In this document: in pieces, positions 46,490-64,000 of the stretch
How the letters are laid out: each line of letters begins with the position of its first letter
Position numbering within the stretch: position 1 is the first letter of the stretch
Assembly: GCF_035083965.1 (NCBI RefSeq)
Contig: NC_089724.1
Coordinates: 15,866,410 to 15,930,409 of the forward strand
Direction of reading: 5' to 3'
DNA length: 64,000 nucleotides
Source of the DNA: Branchiostoma lanceolatum
Lineage: Eukaryota > Chordata > Leptocardii > Amphioxiformes > Branchiostomatidae
The notes under the pieces: generated by a model
Database searches by the model: none
What the model was told of the DNA's origin: nothing
What the model saw: only the letters and a program-made list of their open reading frames with translations
Translations under genes and position numbers: made by a program

Positions 46490-47853
46490 TTCTGCTTGTA
46501 CTTGACGCCCGTGTCACACATTCAGTCTTTAGCACAAGTGCTTGTCACAGTTGTAGTTAGTATGGATTTTTTTTGCTAGCTGTAAGTATTTCCCGACAGT
46601 TCAAGTGACCACGCAAAGCAAACGTAAGCTCACACAGACACTGTCCATATGTCCAGATGTGATTGAAAATAAACGTCACTTTATCAAGAATCTTCCAAAA
46701 TATAGTGATAAACACTCAGAGTTATTCATCTTTCTTTTCACGTGCTCAAAGGATTGTATAATTGATGATCAATCTTATAGATAAATTCAATCATGTGTTA
46801 CGATTAGACTATTGTTACAGTGTACAAAGGACAACTACATTTAAGAATATCTAGATCGTAGAAACTCATATACCTTGTAGCATCAACTCATATGCACCAA
46901 GTTCGAATTATGATTGTATTTACTTCTGTGTATCAATAGTTGTAGAAGACCTTACAAAAGAACATGTACTTTTGTCAATAAACTATTCCCCATTTAATCA
47001 ACCAATCAGCTGTTCAATGAATAATTGATGATAATGTCAGAGGAAGACGACCTGTTTGAGTTCTCTGACTAGATGGCAAAAGTCAGAAAGGGACCGGGAT
47101 GGGAGAAGTGTAGGATATTTGTCTACTTTGGGATGCAATCTTACATCGGTGCAGTATTCTGTAGATCGGTGCTTGGAAAATGGAAAAAAAAACAATATGA
47201 TGTCACACTGAGTAGACAAAAATATGGTGTACCTCACTAGTACTGCCAAGATTCAAACTTGCAACATTGGCCTGTGCAAAGATAGCTTGTGTTATTAGAG
47301 GAAAAAATGCTGTACGCACTTTCCCTTCCATAAAATTGATAATGGGCAAGTAACGTATTTAGCCGTAATTACTCAGTCAAGAACGATCATGAAAAGCTGA
47401 GGCTTCTATAATCATTGTTAACTACTGTCGTGTCAATGGCAGACGTGACGAACCGAGTAATAACCCAGGATACATTGTATGACAACTCGTGCAACAATTA
47501 TAGGGAACTACTTTACAAAATACAAAGTTGACAAGCAACGTGATATATTCTGTGTCACAAATTCAGTGTGCCAATAATTGTGTTCCTTTTCAAACATTTC
47601 CAAAGTCACCACAAACGTGTGTGTAGTTTAAATCATACTAATATATGTTATCATATTATCTGAATCAGGCATTGATTGTGATAAATATCGTGCATTTACA
47701 GCAATGCCTATCACATCCGCCTGACAACCGTTAACTGGGGTGAATTAAAACGTATCCCACTAACTGTTCTTAATCCGAAATATTTACAGATTCATCTATC
47801 GATAAAAACTAAACTACGTATCAAAATATCTTAACAACTGCTAGATGTTCCTT
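46490..47853. other. Intergenic between AANAT-like copy 4 and the lipase; no gene seen
   Basis: Convergent 3' ends. Only the AATAAA at 46668-46673 (plus strand) is notable. Confidence 0.5.
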
Positions 47854-50800
47854 TTACGTAAAGCCCAACATCTTAGCGGCCCCGCCCACTAGTGATGACG
47901 CAGTGCCTGAAACCGCCGTCACAACCTGGCTCAACACGGACTCGCCTGCAGCTCGCACCTCGACCGCTAGGGCATCCCTGGCCTTGAATGGTAATTCGGC
48001 TACTCTCTGGAGGGAAAGAAATGTGAGTTGATGAAAAAAATAGTTGTTAACTCTACTAAATGTGGTCACTTTCTCAATCTATTAGATATTCTGGAAACAA
48101 TTTTGTTAAATTCTCTCAGAATGTTGACTGTCTTTATTCTACAGATAAGGTCATTCTGCAGATATAAAAGGCTTCTTACCTTTATGATAACCGACTCTTT
48201 CGAGACCTTCACTTCTTGAAAGTGTGTCCTGAACAGAACCGTCGTTTCCTCCAAGACAATGCCACTTTGGAGCTCACACTGTAACGCCACCTTGCGGCGA
48301 GACATGAAAAGCACGGCAAACTTTCCACCCGGCACAGAGAGTCCTACACATTCACAGGAACAGACTCTATAAGCGCTACTATGTGACTAATATTTATCAC
48401 ACAGTAAGCCTTCTTTGCTACCTAAAAACTTGCAAGAAATTGATGTGCTGATTTCACCAATCAAAAACATATGCTAAAACAAAACATGTTTATTTACGTT
48501 TTCTAAAAGCATCAATATATGTGCAAATGTTCAGCTTTATATACCTTTTCCACAATTGTTTATCCTGCCTTGGCAATGAGCGATGAATGTAAAAAAAAGG
48601 TATTAAAAGTTCACAGTCCATAAAAAGGCATTGACTTCGCAAACAAATCAAAATTCAACTTGCCCGCGACGGGTTTGTCTGTTACTAGAAAGTCCAAGTT
48701 GTCACCATCGATGACGATTTGACAAACTCGCCTCCCCGTCTTTCTGACCTCTTCATCAGCGCCCTCTGTTGAAATGAATCAAAGTTTAAAATTTCCAAAT
48801 CACCAGCATGAAAAATGGAGGCAAATTTGTTTGGCATGCGTTCGTGCGTGTCCGGCGCAATATCTTAAGAACCTCTGGATGGATTGCGCGGTATGAAACA
48901 ACTGAAACGAAATCATGGCTTCGGAAATCAGTTTGAAGAGTTTGAGGATGTCTAAAAATTATAGTTATGTTATATAATTAACGTTGCCATATTGGATGGT
49001 CTGGTCATCGCGATGAGGTAGGAGTATCAAGCAGTGGTTTACCTGTCATGTATACACAGACGCTTTCGATGCTTGTGGGGAATATGGCATCCGTGATAGT
49101 TACGTCACTAGATCGGGAGTATTCGTCATCATCTCGGTACGTCGTCTTCCTCGCGATCTCAAAGAAGGTTGTCCGATAGTTAGACACCCTGTGGCACTGG
49201 AAATCCTCCTCTAAAGTAGAAAAAGAGAAAATGGCTTCAGTACCATTATTCACATGAAACGTAACGTATCAGTAGTGGGCCACTTAACTTGATGAAGACT
49301 AAAGTTTCTGTGGAATGTTTGTAATGGTGATTTAATTTTCAGTCATGATTGTAATGATGTTTACCTCATTGCCATGCAACAATGATTTCTTACGATGCTT
49401 CACCCGCCCCCCCCCCCCCCGGGCTCAATCAATACAATAATACCGTACATGGAGGAGATATTACCTTTCCAAGCCGCAATGTCAGGCGCGGCGTACTGAA
49501 TGGCTGCTGGATGGGTCAAGAGGCTGCGTCGCCAAACAGCGCCCCCACCGGCCTTCGTCGTACTGCAGCTAATACACAGATACCGTCCCAATGGCACGTA
49601 CAGGGAATCAAGGTCCCTGGCGGAAACGCCCCATCTCTGCAGCAGTCTTCCATATTCATCTAGCTTAGCTGGCATTTGGCTTAGTACTGTGGCTCCTGCA
49701 ATAATGGCGCACGGCCCCGCTATACCTGACGTAGAAAGAATACCCAACATACCCAATGCGATGGGCCTAGCTTTGGCTGAGAAATCTCTAACTTTCTGCA
49801 GAAGCGTCAGTCCTGTACATTGTACGGTTTCCGCGAGGCGGAGAATGTACGGCACGGGGTCTTTTTCGTTCACAATCGTCAACATGCGAGGAGAGAGGTT
49901 GTGTTTCTCGGCAAACTGCTGGGCGCCGTCGTTCCCGAAGTACGGAGCGCCGAACGCGATGGACGTGACGTTGTCGACTGGTTGACCCTGGGAGCGCAGG
50001 TACACCATCATGTTCAAGGCGACGATGTGTGCCACAGCGCCCCCTAGGCTATGTCCGCAGACCACGATTCGGCTTTTCTCGTAGTTTTCCAGGATGCGGT
50101 GGGCAGGAACGAGGAAGGCCAGGCGCATGAAGCCTGTGTGGTATTTCCCGCCAACACCGGAGTTGTGATTATCCCCACTTTGACCCGCTCCCTCCTGCCA
50201 GAAACTCAGGTCTGACATGACGTCAGTGAAGTCTGATGTACCTGTGAAAAAGTTAACAGAATCAGATGGTCATTTTGATGGAAGGATCCGGAAGGCATTA
50301 AAAGGACGTCAACTTTTGAGTCAATTGAAAGAAGGGAATGTCCACATAGTAATGGCAACTACGACTGTGGTGAATTCGTAGCCTCTACCAGGCCCCGCGG
50401 GATGGCTGGAAAAATAGTAGAAATTGGCCTAATAGAGTGAATAGTGTGCCAAGGGAGTTAGCTACGGAGAGAGGGTCCAATCTGCCATACCTGTATAGCG
50501 GAGTACCCCTGGCATACTATTCACTCTATTTGGCCGATTTCTACTATTTTCCCAGCGATCCGCGGAGCCTGGTAGAGGCTAGTGAATTCGAGTTTGACGT
50601 CAATGGTTGAGACCGGCAGATTTAGATGGTTTCAAGACTTATAGAGTGCCAAAGATAAACATCTCTCGAAGCCAAGTTATGAGAGTCGACACATTAATAC
50701 AAGTATGAAATATCCAAACCTTTGAACGCTACGAAAACCTCCTCCTTGTTTCGAGTTTCAGCCAAGAGGTACCGCACAGGCCCATACCGACTGACGCTGA

Positions 50801-51635
50801 CTCGCACAAAATCGTGCAGTTTCCCTTCGCTGGCGAAAAACTGCCGAACAACGTCAGTGCCTGGAAGATCGGACAGGTACACGGCCTGACAGCATATCAG
50901 GGCTCTCTGCACATCCCCAGAAGTCATAGTTGGCCTCTGTGTGGTCTCCATGCTGTACAGATCTGTTGGTGGATAAATGTTGAAAGATATCTTACTTGGT
51001 AACTAACGTTATAACAAATGACAAAGGATAGTGTCGCCAAACATTGAATCCTGAAGTTTTCTTCTCTTAATAAACTTGAGTGAATTGGTCCGGAATATGG
51101 CTGAACTTTTTTTTACTCTGAACTGTCGACCATCTCTTCAGTCTTCGTCGGGTACTTCGACCAGCTCACTCCGAACATGTGACTTAGCGGAAATGTGACG
51201 TCAGAAGTGCCCATAACATAGTCTGTACCGACCATCTATATGATTTAGACGGATTCGGACATAGAGGAGCTTTCATGTTAATCTTACGAAGTTACACGTT
51301 ATAGATATACCTTCACCTTCGTCTTCTCCCTCCACTTCGTATTCCGCGTTCGCTTCCAAGTTCCCGAAGGACTCGCCAGGGGGGCCCTGGTGGATCTTTG
51401 TCACGTTTGTGGCCTTGTTGGTTAGAACCTCAGGATAGAAATCTAACTTGAAGACTTTTCTCAGGTTTTGCGGGGTCGCGTCTTTGTGTTCAAGGGTTAT
51501 TTTCTTCGCCGTAGTGGTTTGCGATGGCGACGGTCGCATGAAGACGGCCGTCAGTGCCGCTCCCTCCTGGTACACTTTCGGTCTGTCCGCTAGGAGGGGC
51601 GGTTGTCCGGCCGTGACGCTGGCGCAGGTGCCCAT
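47854..51635 (-). CDS. Class-3 (fungal-type) lipase domain protein
   Basis: Six exons: 51311-51635, 50720-50962, 49465-50241, 49043-49210, 48180-48343, 47854-48006. All are GT-AG with consistent phases, giving 609 codons. The Lipase_3 core spans exons 2-3: RALICCQAVYL, FVAFKGTSDFTDVMSDLSFW, GGKYHTGFM, then the nucleophile elbow VVCGHSLGGAVAHIVAL (Ser in GHSLGG), SIAFGAPYFG, and VNEKDPVPYI with the probable catalytic Asp. YVPLGRYLCIS resembles the strand before the catalytic His in this superfamily. No signal peptide or membrane segment is seen; the Gly at position 2 with MGTCAS could be N-myristoylated (inference). The C-terminal ~160 residues are unrecognised. The likely reaction is acyl-ester hydrolysis of a lipid; the substrate is unknown. 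Confidence 0.88.
50379..50581. mobile_element. MITE / foldback element in a lipase intron, 9-bp target duplication
   Basis: 203 bp. It begins TAGCCTCTACCAGGC and ends GCCTGGTAGAGGCTA, with ~72-bp inverted arms and a ~60-bp loop. It is flanked by perfect 9-bp direct repeats gtgaattcg (50370-50378 and 50582-50590). Same termini (TAGCCTCYA) and duplication length as the element at 15244, so probably the same Mutator-like family. Confidence 0.92.
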
Positions 51636-54600
51636 GCTGTGGCCTTTGCCTTACTTCCTCGTACGTTTCAGACTTTGCTGTGAATGTAAATTGAGTGTAC
51701 ATAAAAACATATTTCAATAACTCAGAGTGGTTGATATGTCTAATATCAAATGTCATATATAAAACGCTCTTCATTGACTAAGAACCTCGTGAAGTTTGCA
51801 TAGCGATATCACTGATTATCAGCGGTAGGAAGCCACCGTAAATAGACGCAAATTTGGGATATGGCCGAACTGTTTTGTTACAGGCCTGAGCATTTTGTGG
51901 GTAAAATTACGTCAAGGAACAAAGCCAGACATACCACGTCACGATCATAATTCGGTTGTGCAACATGAATCAGTTAGTGTGTATAAAATCAGTTCATATT
52001 GTGCCATATTTCCTTGCGTGCGTTTAAACGCAACACGGCGCATTTCTTAGCCCCAAAGGGTCTATACAAAGAGCACTTCACGCAGAGATTGAGTGTCTTA
52101 CAGGGCTTCATCGCAACACTTGAACCACGAATTCTCCATGGGGCCACGAGATGTTTCTATGGCCACAGTCAAACATTAACGCGTAAGGGTGACCTATGAA
52201 TATATAATGTACACACAGAGTGGCCTGCAAAAAAACAACATGGTCTCACTTACAGATCGTGTTTTGAGACAGCGAAGCCCTGGTCTATGTAGTATACACA
52301 TCGTAGACAGCAAGCTAAAGGAGTTATTGTCCAATCGATTAGCTAACGTTCTAGATGTGTGTCGCAAAGATTTTATGATAGGAAATCAAAATGGAAAAGC
52401 TTTGGTTTAATGGCCCAGTTCAACACACTAGTATTCGTCGTAGGTCGCTGTACTACTGTATTTTGATGTCGTAGGCTCTCCGAGCAGACTTTGACAGAAC
52501 CAACCGTCGTCAAGGATCTAACACAGCCTTCTTGGTAACAAGACAGCTGGATTTTGTACCTACGACTATCCCAAGACTGCGCCCTTGTGTTGCGATCGTA
52601 CGACGACCGTGTGGACTTCGACCTGTCATTCTTCAGCAATGGAAATGCACAAAATGAGTACAACTAAAAATCAGTATGTACCCTGCGTAGACACTATGAC
52701 TATGCATGCAAAAAATTACCATGTTCCCGAATGGGCTAAGCTTACCTTTCTATCATTTTAGGCCAATTAGGACTATTAAATGTGTTCTCGTAGTCTCACT
52801 GGCTGCTAGGCAACAATAACAACGTTTCTGGTATCTAGATTGTGCATGTTATCCATTACCTTAATTCGGTGCTTTGTCCTCCTGGGAAGTAAAATGTACC
52901 GTTTCGACTCATGTAGCTGATCCTTGGTAGGTACGCTTGAATGCCACTGTGAAAGGTGACAAACACCTGATCCCCTCAAGCGGCCCGATGCAGCCAGGTT
53001 TAGTGCCTGTTCTGCTTCATTCTGTCCGTAGTTCGGTTTTAACAACTGCCTGTAAAATCAAGACTGATTGCACAGAGCTCTACGATATGTACACAAGCTT
53101 TGGTTACGTACGGTCAGGTGCGGAGTTTCTTTCTTTCGGAAAGTCTTGCGTCATAATCTACTTGTGGACTACCATAAAAAATGTGGAGATGTTCAAATTG
53201 AAATCAAATTGACATGACTTCTTTCTTATTTTTGCCTCTAACAAATACTAACACACAATTTTTTTACATGGATAACTCCCTTCACAGCATACTAGTAACT
53301 CCCTCGGCCACAAAACTCCCTGTCGGAGAGGACCTTAGCCGGTGTAAAAATTTCTGTTCCCAAAAAGTTGAAGTCGGCACCACTCCAAGAAGTCTGCAAA
53401 GGAGGCTATGCTGCAACAGTTACTGGCTACCAGTGATTAATTCTACTGAAATCATGATACAAGAAGCTTTTGCCTGTTATCTTTTATTAGTGAAAACTAA
53501 CAACCATTCTACATTAGACACAATCAAGATCTTGACGTCAACAGTTCTGTCTGATGTTTTCTAGTTTTTGTATATCCATATTACACACCATTGTGGCAAA
53601 CCTCTACCAGGCTATGTTACATATGCGTAGTTGGATCATCTTAAAAACCTTTGACTCAGAACCCACTCTTCTGACAAATACTAGACAAACAAATATAGCT
53701 GTGAAGTTGTCCTTATCATTGTCATTGATACAATGTAATAGCAAACTATAACAAATCCTATTCTAAGTCAGGGTTTTGAATAGCACTTGAACTTTCAGTC
53801 TCCAATGGTAGGCACAATTATTTCTTTGTTATTACCTTGGTAAAACAAAAGAAAAATAATGCAAACTTACAGTATACATACTGGTCACAGGCAAGAAGAT
53901 CCCTACACCTTTTTCAAGTTACCACCTTGAAGTGATCAAGAACAATACCAGAAATGTTTTTTTCCACTAGTTGAATAGAACACACAATTTCAACTATGCC
54001 TTAGGGGGTGGTGGTAGTGCACTACATCTAAAACAACATGATGTACATGTGAATGTTAAAGTGGTATGTACAAGAACAGAAAATGGCCATACTGTGTCCC
54101 AATATGGGACATTTGACCATGGTTGTTTACATGTCACAATGGTTTGCCCTCCCAGTATTTGTCACCAATATAAAAATCACCAGGACAACACTTGTGTTAT
54201 AGACTGAATCCCTGGACTTGTGTGATTCTTTCCCTTGATGCAGAGCAACATGGGTAATGTTTTCACTCCTGTCATCCAAATACTGAGGACACAGTACAGA
54301 TTAAAGTTACTTCCACAACATACACCGTCTTCAAGTACTCACACACTTCCTCATTTTCCAGCTACAAACTGAAAATGATAAAGTCAAATAACACAGAAAA
54401 TAAACCCTTGTTGGGACTTAACTGTCCACAAATAGCTTGGAAGCACTAGTAGTCTTGTTTTGATATAGCTGTGTTGTGTTGGCATTGTATATCATGATTG
54501 CTTTTGACCAAATTTTGGTTTTTATTTCGCCCTAAAATCTAACTTTCCTTGAAAAATATCCATTGCTCTGGCTTTTGCTGCAAAAGAAACACTGGGAAAC

Positions 54601-54849
54601 CAGGGTAGCCTTACAACTTAACCATTCTATAAAACAACATCATAGTAATAAAAAATATGAGTAACCTGAAAAAAGTAGTACACATAGACCTATGCAGCAA
54701 GTGGTGAATACGTTGCTTCTGAAGCTAACCTACAGGTGGTACATGTATATTAATACACCAATTCAGCATCTCTTATCCCTACACTTGTCTTTGTTTTGAT
54801 ACTCGGGGTGCTTTCCAGCCTCGCCCACTTGTACGAGAGGTAGCACTGT
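51636..54849. other. Intergenic region; no gene seen
   Basis: No exon could be supported on either strand. A stretch near 53380-53450 faintly resembles a LINE RT tail but is too weak to call. Confidence 0.4.
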
Positions 54850-60346
<5,497 letters not shown>

Positions 60347-63300
60347 GTCTTTTCTAGACATTCACAAAATGGTGGACGGGCGCGGGCGCGAGGAAATGTT
60401 CAATGCGAGCATGCGCGCTGGGAGATGACGTCATGTGGTAAAGATACTAAGCTGCAGCGCCACCTACCGGAGCAAGTCAACCAGAGATGGCAGACTTCAT
60501 CCCTTAATTCCAGTCTCCACAGATAAAACAGATGACTGATAATGTATGGTAACGCTGCATTGGAAATATTGGGAATAACAGAAACAGATACATTGTTGTT
60601 GTTGTTGTCCTAGAAAAAAGATTATGAAAAAAAATAAAATCAAGCAAACAAAGCCATCAAAGTAAATGGTCGTACGTGTAGAATTTGTCTGAAGGCAAGC
60701 GCCTTGGCCAAATGCTGGACTATTGTGACTAATACTAGTAGGTTATTTCCTTGATATTGCAAATTGTGCTTTTCCATCTGAGTTTCTGGCGAAGTCATCA
60801 TAGACCTTGTTATTACTCACTGACCAGAATAACTTACTCACGGAGGAAAAGGAATAAAGAAAAAAAGGACTAAAACTACGGGAAACGATCTATCTTCGTT
60901 ACTAATTAATGCCGTGGTCACATTCCAAAACGTGGCCCAGCCTGGCTGTTTACGGAAACTAAAAATAAAAGTGTTTATCAAGAAATACACACGAATATGC
61001 TGATGGCTATTTTCTTTCACGTGTTGTGTGTTTTGTTGTCTTGAAATGTAACCCTGGCATTACTGTTCAGTTAATGTGAACACTAACATCGATCAACAAA
61101 ATTGAATTTGTAGGAAGCTCACGTCTGAAAAAGGTCACGATGACTCATGTGATAAGATCAGACGATACTTTACAGACTGTATGTGCGAGGAAATTGAGTT
61201 TCCTGCTTTATCAAATCATTATATCAAATATGCAAACGAACTCGGTCGGTCGTGAAATCATGCAATTCAAAGAGGAATTGTGAAAAAGGAACATTATATG
61301 TTTTGTCAATTTTGATCTACTTCCCAACAAAAAAATGCCACGGGAGAAATGATAGAAAATACATCCCCTCTCAAAGGAATGGTAAGCAACTTGTTTGTGA
61401 TTCGAATATAGGAATTCGTACCAGATTTGGCAATGTTCCATTTAGGAAAAGAAAAAAAAAATTACTGTATATGGAAAATATGCTTCACTGCTTTGGACCC
61501 ATCACTGTGCCATTGCGAGGGTTTCAAATTCTGCTGTGATTTGCAGACAGACAACAGACAACAGATAGTCACAGTTTTGGTGTTGGAAAGGTGGTGTTTG
61601 CAATATCTGAGTATGAGATTTGCGACAATCCAGAACTGCGGTACGTATACGAACTATTAACGTTGTCAAGATCAATGAGTTCCCATACTCAAAACAGCAT
61701 TACCTTAATTATATAATATGTACGTCAGACGGATAAAATGCTCCCTCCAGTGGGATTGCATGACCTGAACTTGTGAGATCACCTTGTCATGACGTTGTAT
61801 AATCGAAAATCTGTCTCCCTGCTACGTGGGTCGATTGACCCCGTTGAGTTTTTCTGGTGCTCTCAGTTTTGTGAAATTCATGTTGAGTCATACTCGTATC
61901 TCAAATGTTCGGAGTAACTGTGTTACTGTAACATTGAGGAAATGCCACCGTCAACAAAAAAGTTCGAAGCTGTTTCAACCAAGGAGGTTGAAATAAGACC
62001 TCCTTGGTTTCAATATGACATGCCTAACGTTATATAGTCGTTGTGATATTTTCCCATGGGACTGTCCTCCAGTAACACTAGTACACCTGTCATTGTCAGT
62101 GTGAATCCCAAAGGCGGTTATTTGTGGCATTGACCTGGCATTTGACTGCTATCTCAAATAGGGCACTGAGCGCAATATTTAGGATCAAACTCTACAAAAG
62201 ATTTGTCGGCTCATGAATACATTGTATACCAAAGACCACATGTTGCAATTGACGGTGTATTGTGACATCTTTTTTTCTGATGTAGCTTTGCTTGACTGAA
62301 GAGAAAATTTGTGTCACATTTATGTGTACATGAACTCGCATTCAGTCTCTAAAAATACAGTGCATATTAGCCCAGTTTTGGTAGAACACATCTGCTTTCA
62401 TAATATTTTGGGACCGTCGGCTATTGGGGATGTCATTAGAAATCAGAACGTGCGTGGTTGCCATTTTGTGTTTTGGTGTGTTTTGACCGAGCGGTCGGCG
62501 TGCTAAGTCACTGGAAGTACCGACCAATGAATCGATCCTCTTTATCCAATACCGGCCATGTCAGGTTCACGTGTTCTGGATTCCGATAGACCTCTCGACA
62601 GGCTATTTACAGACAGCATGTCTTCTCCTCAGTTTACACTGCCGCCACACCAAAGGTGAACGGACTGCCAACGGCGGGATGCTATTGCTAAATCAGCAAC
62701 ACTACTAACAGATAAAGCAATGCAACTTCTTCTTCTTTCATTCTGCTCTAGGCCATAAAAAAACTTCAGACATGGTGAACATAGCGCGCTTTTGTAACGT
62801 ATCTATAGGTGATGGGAATAATCGTTTTGCTTGCAAAATGTTTCAATCTCAATCATAGCAAAGTAACGAATACCATTCATTCTCTTTTCAGAATTGCGCA
62901 TATTAAATTCGATTCTAGTGTTATATTATTTCATGCATTACAATTCTGAAATGTTGCAGCCCTACGTATACGCTGCAGATTTTCAAAAGTACCTTTTGTA
63001 GCAGCAAGTAGTAATGTTTAACGTTAATGTGTAATTTTGTTTCGATAACAAAAGAAAGTCTAAAATTTGACAGATCCCGAAAAATATTGGAGGAAAAATA
63101 GAAGGAGATTTAATAGCCTTCTTGATGCTCATTGAAAAGAGCAAATACAACAGTGCAATGAACCTTGCAACCGCGACGATACGAAATTTTTAGTGACAAT
63201 GATGTGCAAACTCTCAGACCCTTTCTAGATGTGAAATCACAAACATAAATAAAGGAAGGAGCAAAAAGAGGAATTCAGTGAATAAGTGATGTGACTTTAT

Positions 63301-63448
63301 ATATCTTAGCGTTTGTAAAATGACACTTTGCTGAAGTTGACTTTTTATTCTTCATCAATTTTCAACACGCCTTGGTGAAACTTGACCCACGGCGTCTGTC
63401 ACTCCTTAGAGACCCTCGGCTTGAACTTTAACCTCGACAGACGAAAAA
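60347..63448. other. Region between the SRSF10-like gene and the right-edge gene; no other gene seen
   Basis: 60347-60540 is GC-richer with CpGs and is the likely SRSF10-like promoter. A (GTT)n run is at about 60592-60608. The palindrome built on AAGGAGGTT/AACCTCCTT is at 61977-62010. Nothing else is recognised. Confidence 0.4.
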
Positions 63449-64000
63449 ATGGCGGTTCCTGCAAAGCGGCCTTCGCTCACACAAATGGCCTCTTCCTCTC
63501 ACAAGCCGGTGAGTTTTGCCTCGGGGCATTTTCTAACGGTGCGTTATTATCTACAACATTGGGAGGTATAGTTTGAGCAGGTGTAGTCGAGATATCTGAG
63601 GAAGCTTTCCTCAGAAAGGGCGGGAGAATCTTCGCGTCGTCTGATTTTTCTCTCAGGTAACGTTTTGTTTTGATGGCTTCAAGCGGGCGGAGGCGCCTGG
63701 TCGTTTAGATCGCTATGGCCTCTCGTTTTGCCTTGAAATTAGTCAGTTGGAATATGATTTGCTTATATTCTTCCATTTCTTTCACGATATGAAGAATAAG
63801 TTCAATGAAATGCTCAGAAAGCTACGAAATACTTCGTACAGAAACATAAGGAATTGGGGCTAGCATATAGGGTAGTGAATTTTTGATTGACAGCAAAGGT
63901 GGACGACAGTTTGATCACACAGACAAGATAATACTGACTGATTAGCCGTGCGTTTATTTACAGGCAGAAGGGAGAATGTACCTCCGGTTCCATCTTTTAT
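63449..64000 (+). CDS. Possible 5' exons of an unidentified gene (partial)
   Basis: ATG at 63449 follows gacgaaaaa and opens a 60-nt exon encoding MAVPAKRPSLTQMASSSHKP with donor ccg/gtgagt at 63509. An acceptor (gtttatttacag) lies at 63952-63963, and the last 37 bases stay open in the required phase 0 (AEGRMYLRFHLL). The surroundings are relatively CpG-rich. I do not recognise the protein; the rest lies beyond the window. Confidence 0.45.

Noticed and set aside
53375-53455. LINE-like phrase LQRRLCCNSYWLPV
   Set aside because: A single short resemblance to the RT C-terminus with no neighbouring motifs.
62475-62545. A-box-like gaccgagcggtcggcgtgc suggesting a tRNA
   Set aside because: No proper B box and no cloverleaf pairing.

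Overview
The window looks like nuclear DNA of an invertebrate chordate, most likely a cephalochordate (amphioxus). Genes are split into short exons with GT-AG introns, the proteins match deuterostome families (TAPT1, SRSF10-type SR protein, BTB-Kelch, non-vertebrate AANAT), and the introns and intergenic DNA are full of small inverted-repeat transposons, LINE fragments and tandem arrays. The species call is inference; gene identities come from reading translated exons by eye.

Layout: 1-2.5 kb, 5' part of a group II PLP-dependent decarboxylase (minus strand, runs off the left edge). 2.6-11.2 kb, repeat-rich DNA: a pentanucleotide array, a LINE without RT, an inverted RT fragment split by another insertion, and copies of pieces of the kelch gene. 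12.3-14.1 kb, an intronless-CDS BTB-BACK-Kelch gene (minus) with one frameshift. 15.5-38.5 kb, the complete TAPT1 orthologue (minus, 13 coding exon positions, 646 codons), with a 14.5-kb intron holding MITEs, GAACG-rich islands and a ~420-bp tandem array. 40.8-46.5 kb, four tandem plus-strand GNAT acetyltransferases of the non-vertebrate AANAT type plus a truncated fifth copy. 47.9-51.6 kb, a six-exon class-3 lipase (minus). 54.9-60.3 kb, an SRSF10-like splicing factor (minus, 243 codons). 63.4 kb to the right edge, the probable first exons of an unidentified plus-strand gene.

The strongest signal is two separate cases of duplicated exons of equal length and phase. In the SRSF10-like gene, exon 2 of the RRM exists twice (105 nt each). 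Each copy has a U2-type acceptor and a perfect U12-type ATATCCTTT donor; exon 3 has a U12-type branch site and an AC end. Because the two spliceosomes cannot mix ends, exactly one copy should be used per transcript. In TAPT1, exon 7 exists twice (70 nt each, identical phases); joining both, or skipping both, gives a stop codon. Both look like mutually exclusive exon pairs, one conservative (2 of 35 residues differ) and one divergent (about 12 of 23 residues identical).
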